DNA from: Pseudomonas palmensis
Lineage (GTDB): Bacteria; Pseudomonadota; Gammaproteobacteria; Pseudomonadales; Pseudomonadaceae
Reading direction: 5' to 3'
DNA length: 59,744 nt
Assembly (NCBI RefSeq): GCF_017848315.1
Contig: NZ_JAFKEC010000031.1
Location: forward strand, 1 to 59,744
Shown piece by piece: positions 29,108 through 37,989 of the stretch. How positions within the stretch are numbered: position 1 is the first letter of the stretch; the number at the start of each line of letters is the position of its first letter. The notes beneath the pieces were generated by a model. The model ran no database searches. It was not told the origin of the DNA and saw nothing but the letters and a program-made list of their open reading frames with translations. Made by a program: the position numbers and the translations under genes.

Positions 29108-30322
29108 ATGCCCGCCTCCCCTGCGCCCCGGCTTTCGCCGTGGCTCGCCCTGCTGTTCTCCGTCGCCTGCGCACTGGCGGTGGCCAACGTGTATTACGCC
29201 CAGCCACTGCTGGACGCGATGGCCCGCGACTTCGCCATCGACCCGGCGCTGGTGGGGCTGGTGGTGACCCTGACCCAGGTGGGCTACGGCCTGGGCCTGA
29301 TACTGCTGGTGCCTCTGGGCGACCTGTTCGAGCGGCGCCGGCTGATCGTGCTGCAGTCGCTGCTGTCGGTGCTGGCCCTGCTGATGATCGCGCTGGCCAC
29401 CAGCAGCGCCTGGCTGTTTGTCGGCATGGCCCTGACCGGCCTGTTGGCGGTGGTGGCGCAACTGCTAGTGGCGCATGCCGCCAGCGTATCGGCCGACACC
29501 GAACGCGGGCATGTGGTGGGCATGGTCACCAGCGGTATCGTGATCGGCATCCTGCTGGCCCGCACCCTGTCCGGGGCGATGGCCGATCTGGCCGGCTGGC
29601 GCTCGATCTACGCCCTGTCGGCAGCGCTGACCCTGCTGATGACCCTGCTGCTGTGGCGCGTGCTGCCCGCACACACGGCTGCGCGCCCCAACACTGGCTA
29701 CGGCGCGCTGCTGGTGTCGTTGTGGCAACTGGTGCGCGAGCAGCCGGTGCTGCGCCAGCGCGCCCTGCTGGCAATGCTCAGCTTCGCCTCTGCCATGGTG
29801 CTGTGGACCCCGCTGGTACTGCCCCTGAGCGCCCCGCCGCTGTCGTTGTCGGCAACCGAGGTGGGCCTGTTCGGCCTGGCCGGCGCCGCCGGGGCGCTGG
29901 CCGCCGCGCGTGCCGGCGGGCTGGCCGACCGTGGCCTGGGGCAACGGGTCAGCGGCCTCTCGCTGCTGCTGATGATCGGTTCATGGGGCGCCATCGCCCT
30001 CACCGAGCAATCGCTGTGGGCACTGCTGCTGGGGGTGGTGGTGTTCGACCTGGGCCTGCAGGCGCTGCACGTGGCCAGCCAGAGCCTGATCTACCGCCTG
30101 CCGGCCGATACCCACAGCCGGCTCACCGCCGCCTACATGCTGTTCTACTCCATCGGCAGTGCACTGGGCTCGCTGGCCTCGACGCTGGCCTACGCCTGGG
30201 GCGGCTGGCTGCTGGTATGCGTGCTGGGCGCGGGGTTGAATGTGCTGGCACTGGGGTATTGGTGGCGCACCGTGCGCCAGCCGGCTCAGAACTGCACGTC
30301 GAGTATCACGCTGTCCAGGTAG
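29108..30322 (+). CDS. MFS transporter (drug/metabolite exporter type)
   Basis: 404 residues with about twelve hydrophobic segments. The region after TM1 (VANVYYAQPLLDAM) and the loop 2-3 motif PLGDLFERRRLIVLQ are typical of the YybF/CynX-like drug:H+ antiporter group. It probably exports a small toxic compound under control of the divergent HxlR protein. Its last 12 codons overlap the convergent csuE-like gene by 37 bp. Substrate cannot be inferred. Confidence 0.88.
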   Translation: MPASPAPRLSPWLALLFSVACALAVANVYYAQPLLDAMARDFAIDPALVGLVVTLTQVGYGLGLILLVPLGDLFERRRLIVLQSLLSVLALLMIALATSSAWLFVGMALTGLLAVVAQLLVAHAASVSADTERGHVVGMVTSGIVIGILLARTLSGAMADLAGWRSIYALSAALTLLMTLLLWRVLPAHTAARPNTGYGALLVSLWQLVREQPVLRQRALLAMLSFASAMVLWTPLVLPLSAPPLSLSATEVGLFGLAGAAGALAAARAGGLADRGLGQRVSGLSLLLMIGSWGAIALTEQSLWALLLGVVVFDLGLQALHVASQSLIYRLPADTHSRLTAAYMLFYSIGSALGSLASTLAYAWGGWLLVCVLGAGLNVLALGYWWRTVRQPAQNCTSSITLSR

Positions 30323-31275
30323 TCGCCGGCCGGCGGCGTGGCCTGGTCGGTGTAGACCCTGGCGTTGTAGTTGAACACCTGGCTGCCGGCCGCGCTGCCA
30401 CTGCCATTGCCGTTGCCCGGGTTGATGTCGGCGTCGCTGCTGGCGCGCCGCGCACTGCTCAGGCTGCCCCAGCGCACGCCCCCGCCACTCTTGAAGATGT
30501 CATAGGCCAGGTAGTTGCCGGCGCTGGATTTCATGCGCCGACGCCCGCCTGCCACGTTCTGCCCGTCATCCAGCCCCACCGTGTAGGCACTGCCCTTGGT
30601 ACAGGCCAGGTTGACGTTCTGGCTCACCGTGGCGAACCCGCTGACCACCGGCGCGCTGCCGAACACGATGTTGGGCGAGCTGATCTGGCAGTCGTTGGTG
30701 ACGGTCAGGTTGATGGTCAGGGTGGTAGTGGCGTTGAACACCTGCCGCCCCAGGCAGGCGCTGCCCAGACCCAGCCCCCAGCAATAGTCGATGCTCCAGG
30801 CCACGGTGAACGTCTCCTGGTACAGGCCGGCCGCCACGTTGCTGGTCATTTGCGTGCGCAGGTAGATGGGCACGGTCTTGGGCGAGGTGCCGCCGAGCAG
30901 GCCCAGGGCATCGATGATGCCGTTGCGCGCAAAATCGTAGGGCTGGCCCCGGGTGATCGGGTAGCTGGTGCTGTTGTTGGCGTACAGCGTGTAGAGGATG
31001 ACGTCGCCGGTGGGGCCCACCAGCCCGGTGGTGCCGTTGTTGGCGGTGAAGGTGGCCTTGAAGGAGTCATCCGAACGCAGCAGGGTCAGCAGCGAACCGG
31101 TGCAGCTCAAGCCGGCACTGGGCGCCGTGGTGGTCTGCACCGTGGTGCGTATCAGGGTGGAGTTGACCAGGCCGAAAGTGGCTGGCGTGGTTGCCAGCAC
31201 CTGGCACAGCGCCTGGGCGCGCATGCCGGCCAGCAGTGCCAGCAGCGCAAGCAGCCCCGTCAGCCGGCGCTTCAC
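30286..31275 (-). CDS. csuE: Csu-type pilus tip adhesin, two spore-coat-U domains
   Basis: 329 residues from GTG 31275, which overlaps the usher stop by four bases (GTGA); the frame extends to 31344 inside the usher and is rejected. A signal peptide ends near MRAQALCQ. Two SCPU-type domains follow: the first with paired cysteines and ending around AWSIDYC, the second starting TNDCQISSPNIVFGS and ending SVILDVQF. Length and position match CsuE, the tip adhesin of archaic chaperone-usher pili that drives biofilm formation on plastics. The C-terminus encodes the donor strand-like final beta strand. It is the last gene of the operon and converges on the MFS gene with a 37-bp overlap. Confidence 0.85.
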   Translation of the reverse strand: MKRRLTGLLALLALLAGMRAQALCQVLATTPATFGLVNSTLIRTTVQTTTAPSAGLSCTGSLLTLLRSDDSFKATFTANNGTTGLVGPTGDVILYTLYANNSTSYPITRGQPYDFARNGIIDALGLLGGTSPKTVPIYLRTQMTSNVAAGLYQETFTVAWSIDYCWGLGLGSACLGRQVFNATTTLTINLTVTNDCQISSPNIVFGSAPVVSGFATVSQNVNLACTKGSAYTVGLDDGQNVAGGRRRMKSSAGNYLAYDIFKSGGGVRWGSLSSARRASSDADINPGNGNGSGSAAGSQVFNYNARVYTDQATPPAGDYLDSVILDVQF

Positions 31276-33608
31276 TGGCACACCAGCGGGCCGATCAGCG
31301 GCACCTGGTCGGCCTGCGCCTTGAGCTCGAACTGCACCCGGCAACTGCCGCCTCCGGCCAGTTGCACCACCAGGCTGTTGTGTTCGCTCAGGTCCTCCAG
31401 GTACACCAGGCCATCCCAGCCCACCACCGCCAGCGCGCCGCTCTGCTCGTGGCGTACCTGGCTGCCCACGGCCAGTTCGTTGTTGCCGGCATCCACCAGC
31501 ACCACGCTGGCGGCCAGTACCCGGCGCAACGGAAATTCCAGCAGGTAGCCGGCGCCGCGCCTTACCGCCACGCGCTGCTCCACATTCGGCGAGCGCACAT
31601 CGGGGGGCAGTTCCAGCGGGTCGATCTCGTACTTGCCGCGGTAGTAGCCGCTGCCGTAGGGCACCAGCAGGTGCCCCTGGCTGTCGGTGTGCCCCACCAC
31701 CTGGTTCTCGTAGCGCACCGGCACATCGGCAAAGCCTTCGGTGCTGACCAGCACGAAGGCGTCGTCGATGCGATTGGCCGCGAACACCCCGGCGTCCATC
31801 AGCACCACCGAGCCGCTGGCGTCGGCCCAGCGGGTCATGTTGTCGCTGCTGCCGTACACCCCGGCCTGCAACTGCACCGATTGCAGGCGCCAGGTCAGGT
31901 CGGCCTGACGGTAGGTTTCACGGTCGCCACCGGCATAGCCCAGGTTGAACCCCACGCCGCCCTGGGCGGGTACGGCGCGGCTGTAGTTGACCCGCTGCAG
32001 GTTCTCGCCCTGCTGGTTGCGCTCCAGGCTCAGGGCCAGCGTGCCGTGCAGGTCGAAGGGCACCACCACCTGCGCCTGCACCGCCCACTGGCTGTCGTCC
32101 AGGTCGCGGTTGGCCGACAGGTACAGGCTGCTATTGCCCCACAGCGGCTTGCTCCAGCTGAGGTTGAGCAGGCGCGTGCGCGAGTTGTCGGCGGCGCGCA
32201 CATCGAAGTAGCCCGCCCCCAGGCTGCCATAGCGTTGCAGGTTGAGGCTCAGGGTGACCTGCTCGCTGCGCTGGCTGAGGCGGATGTACGGGCTGTCGAC
32301 CAGCGACAGGTCGGCGTAGTCGCCATGACGCTCCAGGCGCTGGTAGTTGAAGCCCAGCCAGCGGTTGTTGTACTGGTAGCCCAGGCTCAACTGCTGGCCA
32401 CTGCGGCCTTCGAAGCGGCTCTGGCTCAGCGCCGTGTTGAGCACGCCGAAGTTGCCCACCCGCAGGTTGCCGCCCAGCCCGCCCAGGCCCAGGGACCCGG
32501 CCGCCTCGGCATGGCTTTCCAGCGTGAAGTAGTCGGTCAGGCCATAGCGCAGGCTGCCCGCCGCAACGCCCGGGCCGTAGGCAAAGTCGCGCACGGCATA
32601 GTCGCGGCGCAGGGCGCCGGCCGCCACCGAGAAGTCCGCCAGCCCCTGTTGCAGCAGGCTGCTGGTGACGTAGAACGGCAACGTGGTCGAGACCTGCCGG
32701 CCAAGGGCGTCGGTGGTCACCACCACCGCCTCGCCGGCACCGTTGATGAACGGCACGTTGGTCAGGGTATAGGGGCCTGGCTGCAGGTCGGCACTGGCGC
32801 TCTTGTAGCCATTGATGAACAGGTCCACCGACGAGGGCACCGCGGCTTCACCGGCGAAGGCCGGCAAGGGGTAGGTCACCAGGTCCGGGCGCACGGCAAA
32901 GTCCCGCGACAGCTGCACCCCGCCCACCCGCACCGAGCTGGTCCAGGGCAAGGCGCCGGTCAGCACATCGCCGGCCTCGAAGGTCAGCAGGCGCGCCTCG
33001 TCGGTGTAGCGCCAGGTGGTGTCGTACCGCCGAAAACCTTCCTGGGCGCCTTCGTAGCCTGCCCCGCCGAGGCGCTGGCGCCACTGCCCGGTGGTGGAGA
33101 AGGTGCCCCAGCTGTCGAACACCCGCAGTTCGTTCCAGGCTGCCAGGTAGGTGCCCCCCTCATCGGTGTCGTTGAAGTAGGCGTCGTAGTTGAGCAAGGC
33201 GCCGAAACTGCTCAACGCCTCGCCGGCCGGCCCCAGCGAGCGCTCGCCGATACGCTGGTTGGGCAGCCACGCCGCCGGCACCTGCACCAGCAGCCGCTGG
33301 TTCTGGCTGTCGTACTCGCTGTGCAAGCCATCGATGGCGTCCAGCGCCAGTTCCGGGCCGGGCTGCCCGGGCAGTTGCACGCCCGCCGCCTGCAGGTCGG
33401 CGGTGGCCATGTACAGGCGCCCGGCCCGCTGGTGCACCAGCACCACGCTAGCGCTGCTCATCTGGTTGACCACCAGTTCCAGGTACAACGGCGCATCGGC
33501 GACAGCCTCCATACTCGCAGGGGGTGGCGGCAGTTCGCCTGCGACCGCGCTGCCCGCCAGCAGCACCGCCAGCGTCACGCTGCGGGTGCAGGCCAGAGAA
33601 GTACTCAC
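31272..33608 (-). CDS. csuD: Csu-type outer-membrane usher
   Basis: 778 residues with GTG start at 33608 and a signal peptide (LAVLLAGSAVAGELPP). It has an N-terminal chaperone-binding domain, a long beta-barrel region with alternating strands, and an internal plug near NVPFINGAGEAVVVTTDALG. The C-terminal domains end in VPLIGPLVCQ. Ushers thread chaperone-bound subunits through the outer membrane. The length matches archaic (Csu) ushers, shorter than most classical ones. It is coupled to csuE by a four-base overlap and separated from csuC by 72 bp with a weak ribosome binding site. Confidence 0.92.
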   Translation of the reverse strand: MSTSLACTRSVTLAVLLAGSAVAGELPPPPASMEAVADAPLYLELVVNQMSSASVVLVHQRAGRLYMATADLQAAGVQLPGQPGPELALDAIDGLHSEYDSQNQRLLVQVPAAWLPNQRIGERSLGPAGEALSSFGALLNYDAYFNDTDEGGTYLAAWNELRVFDSWGTFSTTGQWRQRLGGAGYEGAQEGFRRYDTTWRYTDEARLLTFEAGDVLTGALPWTSSVRVGGVQLSRDFAVRPDLVTYPLPAFAGEAAVPSSVDLFINGYKSASADLQPGPYTLTNVPFINGAGEAVVVTTDALGRQVSTTLPFYVTSSLLQQGLADFSVAAGALRRDYAVRDFAYGPGVAAGSLRYGLTDYFTLESHAEAAGSLGLGGLGGNLRVGNFGVLNTALSQSRFEGRSGQQLSLGYQYNNRWLGFNYQRLERHGDYADLSLVDSPYIRLSQRSEQVTLSLNLQRYGSLGAGYFDVRAADNSRTRLLNLSWSKPLWGNSSLYLSANRDLDDSQWAVQAQVVVPFDLHGTLALSLERNQQGENLQRVNYSRAVPAQGGVGFNLGYAGGDRETYRQADLTWRLQSVQLQAGVYGSSDNMTRWADASGSVVLMDAGVFAANRIDDAFVLVSTEGFADVPVRYENQVVGHTDSQGHLLVPYGSGYYRGKYEIDPLELPPDVRSPNVEQRVAVRRGAGYLLEFPLRRVLAASVVLVDAGNNELAVGSQVRHEQSGALAVVGWDGLVYLEDLSEHNSLVVQLAGGGSCRVQFELKAQADQVPLIGPLVCQ

Positions 33609-33680
33609 GCACGCCGTCCCACCATGTCCGGGTCCTCCCTGGCCCCTGCTCCATCTTCATGCGCCCTTGAGGCGCCGGGC

Positions 33681-34466
33681 TCAGTGGCCCTGGTTGATGG
33701 TCTGGGGCGGCTCGGCCCCGTTGACGCGCCCTTTGAGCACACTGGCCGCCGAGGCTGCTGCAGGTGCCGGCCAGCGCATGCTCGCGCCGGGCAGTACATA
33801 ACCCAGCAAGCCGTCGACCAGCGGCTTGCTCTGGGCGCCCTGCTGCATCACCACATCGGTGAGGCGCGCATGCACCGGCCCCACGTTGCGGATCTCGACG
33901 AAAGGCTTGCCCTGCTGCGATACCTGTCGCCAGCTCAGCAACGGCGTGCCCACGCCCGCTGCATCACGCTTGCCCTCGGCGTCCGGCTTGCTCCACAGCC
34001 CCTGGCCGTAGACGAACAATGGCACCGAGTAGCGCATCTGGAAGCGGATCTGCGCCTGGGAAGTCTGCGCATCGCTGGCCGGCAGGGCGGGTGGGATTTC
34101 GTCGATGATGATGCGGTAGGCCTGTTCCTGGCCGGCCGGCGACTGGCCGGTGCGGGTCAGGCGAATCAGCTGTTTCTCACCCGGCTTGATGGTCGCTACC
34201 GGCGGGCTGCCGATGATCTCGCGCTGGGGCTGGAACTGGTCGTCATACCCGTCCTGGCGCCAGGCGAACACCCTGACCTGCAGGTTCGCCGGGGTGGTGC
34301 CACGGTTTTCCAACCACAACGCCCCGGCCTTCTGGTCGGCCTCCAGCACCGGGTCGATCGGCCAGATCAACACCGATGTGGCCGCCTGGGCGCCCCCTGC
34401 GCCGAGCAAGGCGCCCACCAGCAGCCACTTGCCCATCCCTTGCCATCCACGTGCGTACAGCGCCAT
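33681..34466 (-). CDS. csuC: Csu-type periplasmic pilus chaperone
   Basis: 261 residues from ATG 34466 (MALYARGWQG), with GAGGG just upstream; the longer frame to 34511 overlaps the upstream gene. A signal peptide ends near GGAQAATS. The PapD-like first domain contains DQKAGALWLENRGTTPANLQ and the usual RVFAWRQDGY; the second holds IRNVGPVHARLTDVVMQQG. It stabilises subunits by donor-strand complementation and delivers them to CsuD. It lies between the last small subunit gene and the usher, the standard csu order. Confidence 0.9.
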   Translation of the reverse strand: MALYARGWQGMGKWLLVGALLGAGGAQAATSVLIWPIDPVLEADQKAGALWLENRGTTPANLQVRVFAWRQDGYDDQFQPQREIIGSPPVATIKPGEKQLIRLTRTGQSPAGQEQAYRIIIDEIPPALPASDAQTSQAQIRFQMRYSVPLFVYGQGLWSKPDAEGKRDAAGVGTPLLSWRQVSQQGKPFVEIRNVGPVHARLTDVVMQQGAQSKPLVDGLLGYVLPGASMRWPAPAAASAASVLKGRVNGAEPPQTINQGH

Positions 34467-34511
34467 GCACCCTCTCCTTTGGCTTGCTCCGATACAACCC
34501 CGGGAGCGCAC

Positions 34512-35009
34512 TCACCAGGACAACACCACTTGCACCACGTCGGTGTAGGTGCCCGCCGGCAACACGCCGGGTAACTGGGCTTGCGCATACACCGGCAGCT
34601 TGATCGCCGTCGGATCGCTGTAACTGACCGCCACGAGCTGACCGATGCCCAGCACCTGGGACAAGGCCGCGTCGCGGTACAACTGATAGGCCACCAGCGA
34701 GGTACCGCTGGTGCGCTTGAGGTTGCGTACCCCGTTGTTGTTCAGGCCACCGTCGACGCTCATCTTCAGGGCCACCCCGGGCGTGCATTGCAGGGTCACC
34801 GTGGTGCCTGCCAGCTGGGTGTTCACGCTGGCGGCGCCGAGCGCCGGACGGGTGCCGAAGTCCAGGGTGCCGTAGTTGCTGGCGCCGCCCACCACCAGGC
34901 AACCTGCCGCAATCGTCGCGCTGACCTGAAGCGTGCTGGTGAGCGCGGCATCCAGCGGCATGGGCACTGCCCAGGCCAGCACCGCAAGGCCACCGAGCAA
35001 CCGGCGCAT
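34512..35009 (-). CDS. Csu-type pilin subunit (SCPU domain), fourth in operon
   Basis: 165 residues: signal peptide (AVLAWAVPMPLDA), one SCPU domain beginning ATIAAGCLVVGGASNYGTLD and ending TYTDVVQVVLSW, with paired cysteines CLVVGG and LQCTPG. SCPU subunits polymerise in archaic chaperone-usher pili. Its ATG follows the upstream stop within three bases, so translation is coupled. It probably corresponds to the csuB-like position next to the chaperone. Whether it is structural or an adaptor is not clear from sequence. Confidence 0.82.
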   Translation of the reverse strand: MRRLLGGLAVLAWAVPMPLDAALTSTLQVSATIAAGCLVVGGASNYGTLDFGTRPALGAASVNTQLAGTTVTLQCTPGVALKMSVDGGLNNNGVRNLKRTSGTSLVAYQLYRDAALSQVLGIGQLVAVSYSDPTAIKLPVYAQAQLPGVLPAGTYTDVVQVVLSW

Positions 35010-35012
35010 GAC

Positions 35013-35546
35013 CTAGAAGCTCAGCTCGACCGCCACCGTGTCGGTGTACACCCCTGGCGGCAGCGACGGCTTGCCCACGGCGCGGCCGTACAGGTTGACG
35101 GTCTGCGCCACCCCGGTGCTGGTGGCGAGGGTGATGGTGCCGTTGATTGCCAGCAGATTGGTGTGCCCGGCATCGGTATAGAAGTCATAGGGCACGTAGT
35201 TGGTGCCCATGGCCAGCGCGCGGCTGCCACCGGTGGTGGCCGCGTCATGCGCGCCTGCGCCCACCTTCACCACCGGCGTGGCACCGGGCGAACACAGCAC
35301 GCTGATGGCGCCGCCACCACCGGTGCCGATCACCTGGGCGCTGGCCTCGGTGAACAGGGCAATCTGCGAGCCGAAATCCAGGTTACCGAAGTTGACCCCG
35401 GTGGTGGCGGTCGAACCGTTCACCTGGCAGGCCGCGGTCAGGGTCAGGGTGGCGTTGATATTGCCCGTGACCGTGGCCGCCTGGGCCTGGCTGGCAAGGG
35501 CCAGGCCAAGCCCGGCGAAGAGTATGCGTGAGACGTTGGGATGCAT
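35013..35546 (-). CDS. Csu-type pilin subunit (SCPU domain), third in operon
   Basis: 177 residues with a strong AAGGAG six bases before ATG. Signal peptide ends near SQAQAATV; the SCPU domain has LTAACQVNGS, VLCSPGATPVVKVGAG and a final YTDTVAVELSF. Its richness in Ala, Gly and Thr and its strong ribosome binding site make it the best candidate for the major pilin (CsuA/B-like), although it is not the first gene. Confidence 0.82.
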   Translation of the reverse strand: MHPNVSRILFAGLGLALASQAQAATVTGNINATLTLTAACQVNGSTATTGVNFGNLDFGSQIALFTEASAQVIGTGGGGAISVLCSPGATPVVKVGAGAHDAATTGGSRALAMGTNYVPYDFYTDAGHTNLLAINGTITLATSTGVAQTVNLYGRAVGKPSLPPGVYTDTVAVELSF

Positions 35547-35562
35547 GAGTCACTCCTTGTTG

Positions 35563-36096
35563 TTACCAGTCCAGGGTCACCATCAGGGTGTCACGGTAGA
35601 TGCCGGCCGGCAGCGCCCTGGGGTGTGCCACCACGGCGCCGTAGATCGGTATGGGGATTTGCGCAGCGCTGCTGATCGAGAAGTTGCGCTGCTGGCCGAT
35701 GCCGTAGCGCACTGCACCGCTTGGATCGGCCGCCAGCTGGTAGGGGATGAGCTCGCTCCCGTTGCGCAGGCGGCGCACGCCGTTGGCATCGTTGCTGCCG
35801 CCATTGATGCTCACCGTGAAGGCCCGCACCGAGGGGTTGCAGCTGACCTGCAGGGTGCCGCTGCCGCCGGTCTGGTCGAGGTTGGCGCTCAGCGGGCGGG
35901 CCCAGCTTGGCCCCTGGGTGCCGAAGTCCAGCAGGCCCAGGCCGCCACCGGCCGGGCTGTCGTCCGGCACATTGCTGATCTGGCAGGCTGCGCTGATCAC
36001 CAGGCGTGCCTGGATATGCCCGCTGAGGGCGGCATTGGCCATCGGACACAACAGCAAGGGCCCGAGGCTGATCAACAGAATCTGCGATGTCTTCAT
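35563..36096 (-). CDS. Csu-type pilin subunit (SCPU domain), second in operon
   Basis: 177 residues from ATG 36096, preceded by AAGGA; the frame opens at 36120. The signal peptide ends near MANAALSG. The SCPU domain shows VISAACQISNVPDD, LQVSCNPSVRAFTVSINGGS and the C-terminal YRDTLMVTLDW. It lies 16 bp before the next subunit gene. Role within the fibre is unknown; homology to the two following subunits is clear in the final strand. Confidence 0.8.
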   Translation of the reverse strand: MKTSQILLISLGPLLLCPMANAALSGHIQARLVISAACQISNVPDDSPAGGGLGLLDFGTQGPSWARPLSANLDQTGGSGTLQVSCNPSVRAFTVSINGGSNDANGVRRLRNGSELIPYQLAADPSGAVRYGIGQQRNFSISSAAQIPIPIYGAVVAHPRALPAGIYRDTLMVTLDW

Positions 36097-36124
36097 GCTG
36101 CCAGTTCCTTTAGCACGCACAGGG

Positions 36125-36652
36125 TCACCAGGTGACGGTCACCTTGAGCAAGTCCGAGTAATGGCCGACACGGGGCACCTGGGCCAGGGTGTCGATGCGG
36201 GCGTACAGCGGCAGTTCCACCGACCCCGAGTCGGGTACGCGTGCGTGCTGGGCGATGTTCACCGCCAGCGGAGTGCGCCAGGCCGGGTCCTGGTAGAGGC
36301 GGTACGGGATGGGGCGGGCCTGTGGCGTGTCGCTGGCCAGGTAGCGCACCTCGCCGACGCCGCCATGCTGGCCGCCATCGACCTTCACCTGGTACAGCGT
36401 GTCGGGGTTGCATTCCAGACGTGGGGGGCGTTGTTGCAGCAAGGCGCCGGTCAGCGGGCCTTGCGGATCGTCCAGGCGCGCGGTACGGCCGAAGTCGAGC
36501 AGGCCCTGGGCCTGGGCGCCGGCATCGCGGGTCTGGTGCACCAGCTGGCAACCACGCTGTACATCCACGCGAACTTCCACCAGAAAATCTGCGGCGGCGG
36601 CAGCGTCTGCGACAACCAGCCCGAGCAGCGCAGCCAGAGAGCGTCCCTTCAC
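36125..36652 (-). CDS. Csu-type pilin subunit (SCPU domain), first in operon
   Basis: 175 residues from GTG 36652 with GGAGGG upstream. The signal peptide ends near DAAAAADF. The domain shows VQRGCQLVHQTRDAGAQA, LECNPDTLYQVKVDGG and the final GHYSDLLKVTVTW. It is the promoter-proximal gene, divergent from the zapE-like gene over 215 bp; the promoter region holds no operator I can name. It is the most diverged of the four subunits, so it may be a specialised or terminating subunit rather than the bulk pilin. Confidence 0.8.
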   Translation of the reverse strand: MKGRSLAALLGLVVADAAAAADFLVEVRVDVQRGCQLVHQTRDAGAQAQGLLDFGRTARLDDPQGPLTGALLQQRPPRLECNPDTLYQVKVDGGQHGGVGEVRYLASDTPQARPIPYRLYQDPAWRTPLAVNIAQHARVPDSGSVELPLYARIDTLAQVPRVGHYSDLLKVTVTW

Positions 36653-36867
36653 CGTTACCCTCCTTGCAATGCAGGATCCATCTGTTCCAGAGGGTAGCAG
36701 CCGAAGAAAAACCTGCCAGCAAGCTCGGAAATGTATAGGCCGCGTACAAGAACCTTCCTACATGACCTGCCAGGCACGACATGACTGGCAGCCCAACCCC
36801 CTATTCGGTACATTAGCGCCGCCCACTCAGCCGGCCCCTGTGCCCGGCACCCCCAAGGAGCCTGAGA

Positions 36868-37986
36868 TTGACCGCCTTACCGCCGTCCTGGATCCGTTCG
36901 CCGCTGCGCGCCCTGCGCCAGCGCCTGGCTGCCCGTGCACACCCGCCGGCCAAGCGCCTGGCGGCTGTTGAAGTCGATGAATTCTTCCGACGAAAGGCCG
37001 ATGAGCAGGGCTATACCTTGAGCCACGGCCAGCAGCGGGTGATCGCCTGCATGGCCGAGCAGGCCGCGCACCTGGCTGACGGCACGGCGCGCAGCCTGTA
37101 CCTGTACGGGGCGGTGGGACGGGGCAAGAGCTGGCTGCTGGACGGCTTCTTCCAGTCACTGGAGCATCCGCACAAGCGCCGCCTGCACTTTCACGATTTC
37201 TTCGCCCAGTTGCACGAGGGCATGTTCCGCCATCGCCAGCAGGACGATGCGCTGGGCGCGACCCTGGACGAGCTGCTGCAAGGCTGCCAGGTGCTGTGCT
37301 TCGACGAGTTCCACGTGCACGACATCGGCGACGCGATGCTCATCACCGGCCTGTTCAAGGCGCTGTTCGAGCGCCGCGTGTTCGTGCTGCTGACCTCCAA
37401 CTACCCGCCTGCCGGGCTGCTGCCCAACCCGCTCTACCACCAGCGCTTCGAACCGGTGATCCGCCTGATCGAGGCGCACATGCAGGTGCTTGAAGTGGGC
37501 GGCGAGAAGGACTACCGCAGCCACCCGGCCTCCGGCAGCCAGCAGCGCTTCACCCAGGGTCACTACCTCTGGCCCGGCAGCCCGGCGCAGCGCCATGCCG
37601 CCGGCCTGGATCAGGCCGGCGCGCCGGTAAGGCTGCAGGTGGGCAAGCGCTCGCTGCAGGCCCTGTTCAGCCAGGAGCGCACGGTAGGCTTCAGCTTCGA
37701 GGCGATCTGCGAGCAACCCACGGCGGTGATGGACTACCTGGAGCTGGCGCGCCGCTACGACCACTGGGTGATCGAGCACCTGCCGGACCTGGCGCAGTGC
37801 TCGATGGCGGCGCAGCAGCGCTTCATCAACCTGGTGGACGTGCTGTATGACCAGGACAAGCACCTGGTGCTGGTCGGCCAGGCCTCGCTGTGCGAAAGCC
37901 TGGGCGGCAGCGCCATCGACCTGGCCCGCACCCGCAGCCGGCTGGGCCAGCTCAATGTGCTGGGCCCGGTGGCCTGCCCGGGTTGA
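36868..37986 (+). CDS. zapE: ZapE/AFG1-family ATPase
   Basis: 372 residues from TTG 36868, with AAGGAG seven bases upstream. The AAA-like core has Walker A in YLYGAVGRGKSWLLDGFF, Walker B in QVLCFDEFHVHDIGDAM, sensor region LLTSNYPPAGLLPNPLY, and the C-terminal NLVDVLYDQD conserved in the family. E. coli ZapE (similar length) is linked to the division ring under low oxygen; mitochondrial AFG1 acts in protein quality control. Pseudomonads often carry two copies, and this may be the second. The rare start and isolated position fit low expression. Function is inferred from family. Confidence 0.88.
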   Translation: MTALPPSWIRSPLRALRQRLAARAHPPAKRLAAVEVDEFFRRKADEQGYTLSHGQQRVIACMAEQAAHLADGTARSLYLYGAVGRGKSWLLDGFFQSLEHPHKRRLHFHDFFAQLHEGMFRHRQQDDALGATLDELLQGCQVLCFDEFHVHDIGDAMLITGLFKALFERRVFVLLTSNYPPAGLLPNPLYHQRFEPVIRLIEAHMQVLEVGGEKDYRSHPASGSQQRFTQGHYLWPGSPAQRHAAGLDQAGAPVRLQVGKRSLQALFSQERTVGFSFEAICEQPTAVMDYLELARRYDHWVIEHLPDLAQCSMAAQQRFINLVDVLYDQDKHLVLVGQASLCESLGGSAIDLARTRSRLGQLNVLGPVACPG

Positions 37987-37989
37987 CCC

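Noticed and set aside
36653..36867. sigma-54 or other named promoter between csu and zapE
   Set aside because: No GG-N10-GC pair in a TGGCAC/TTGC context was found, so no promoter class is claimed.
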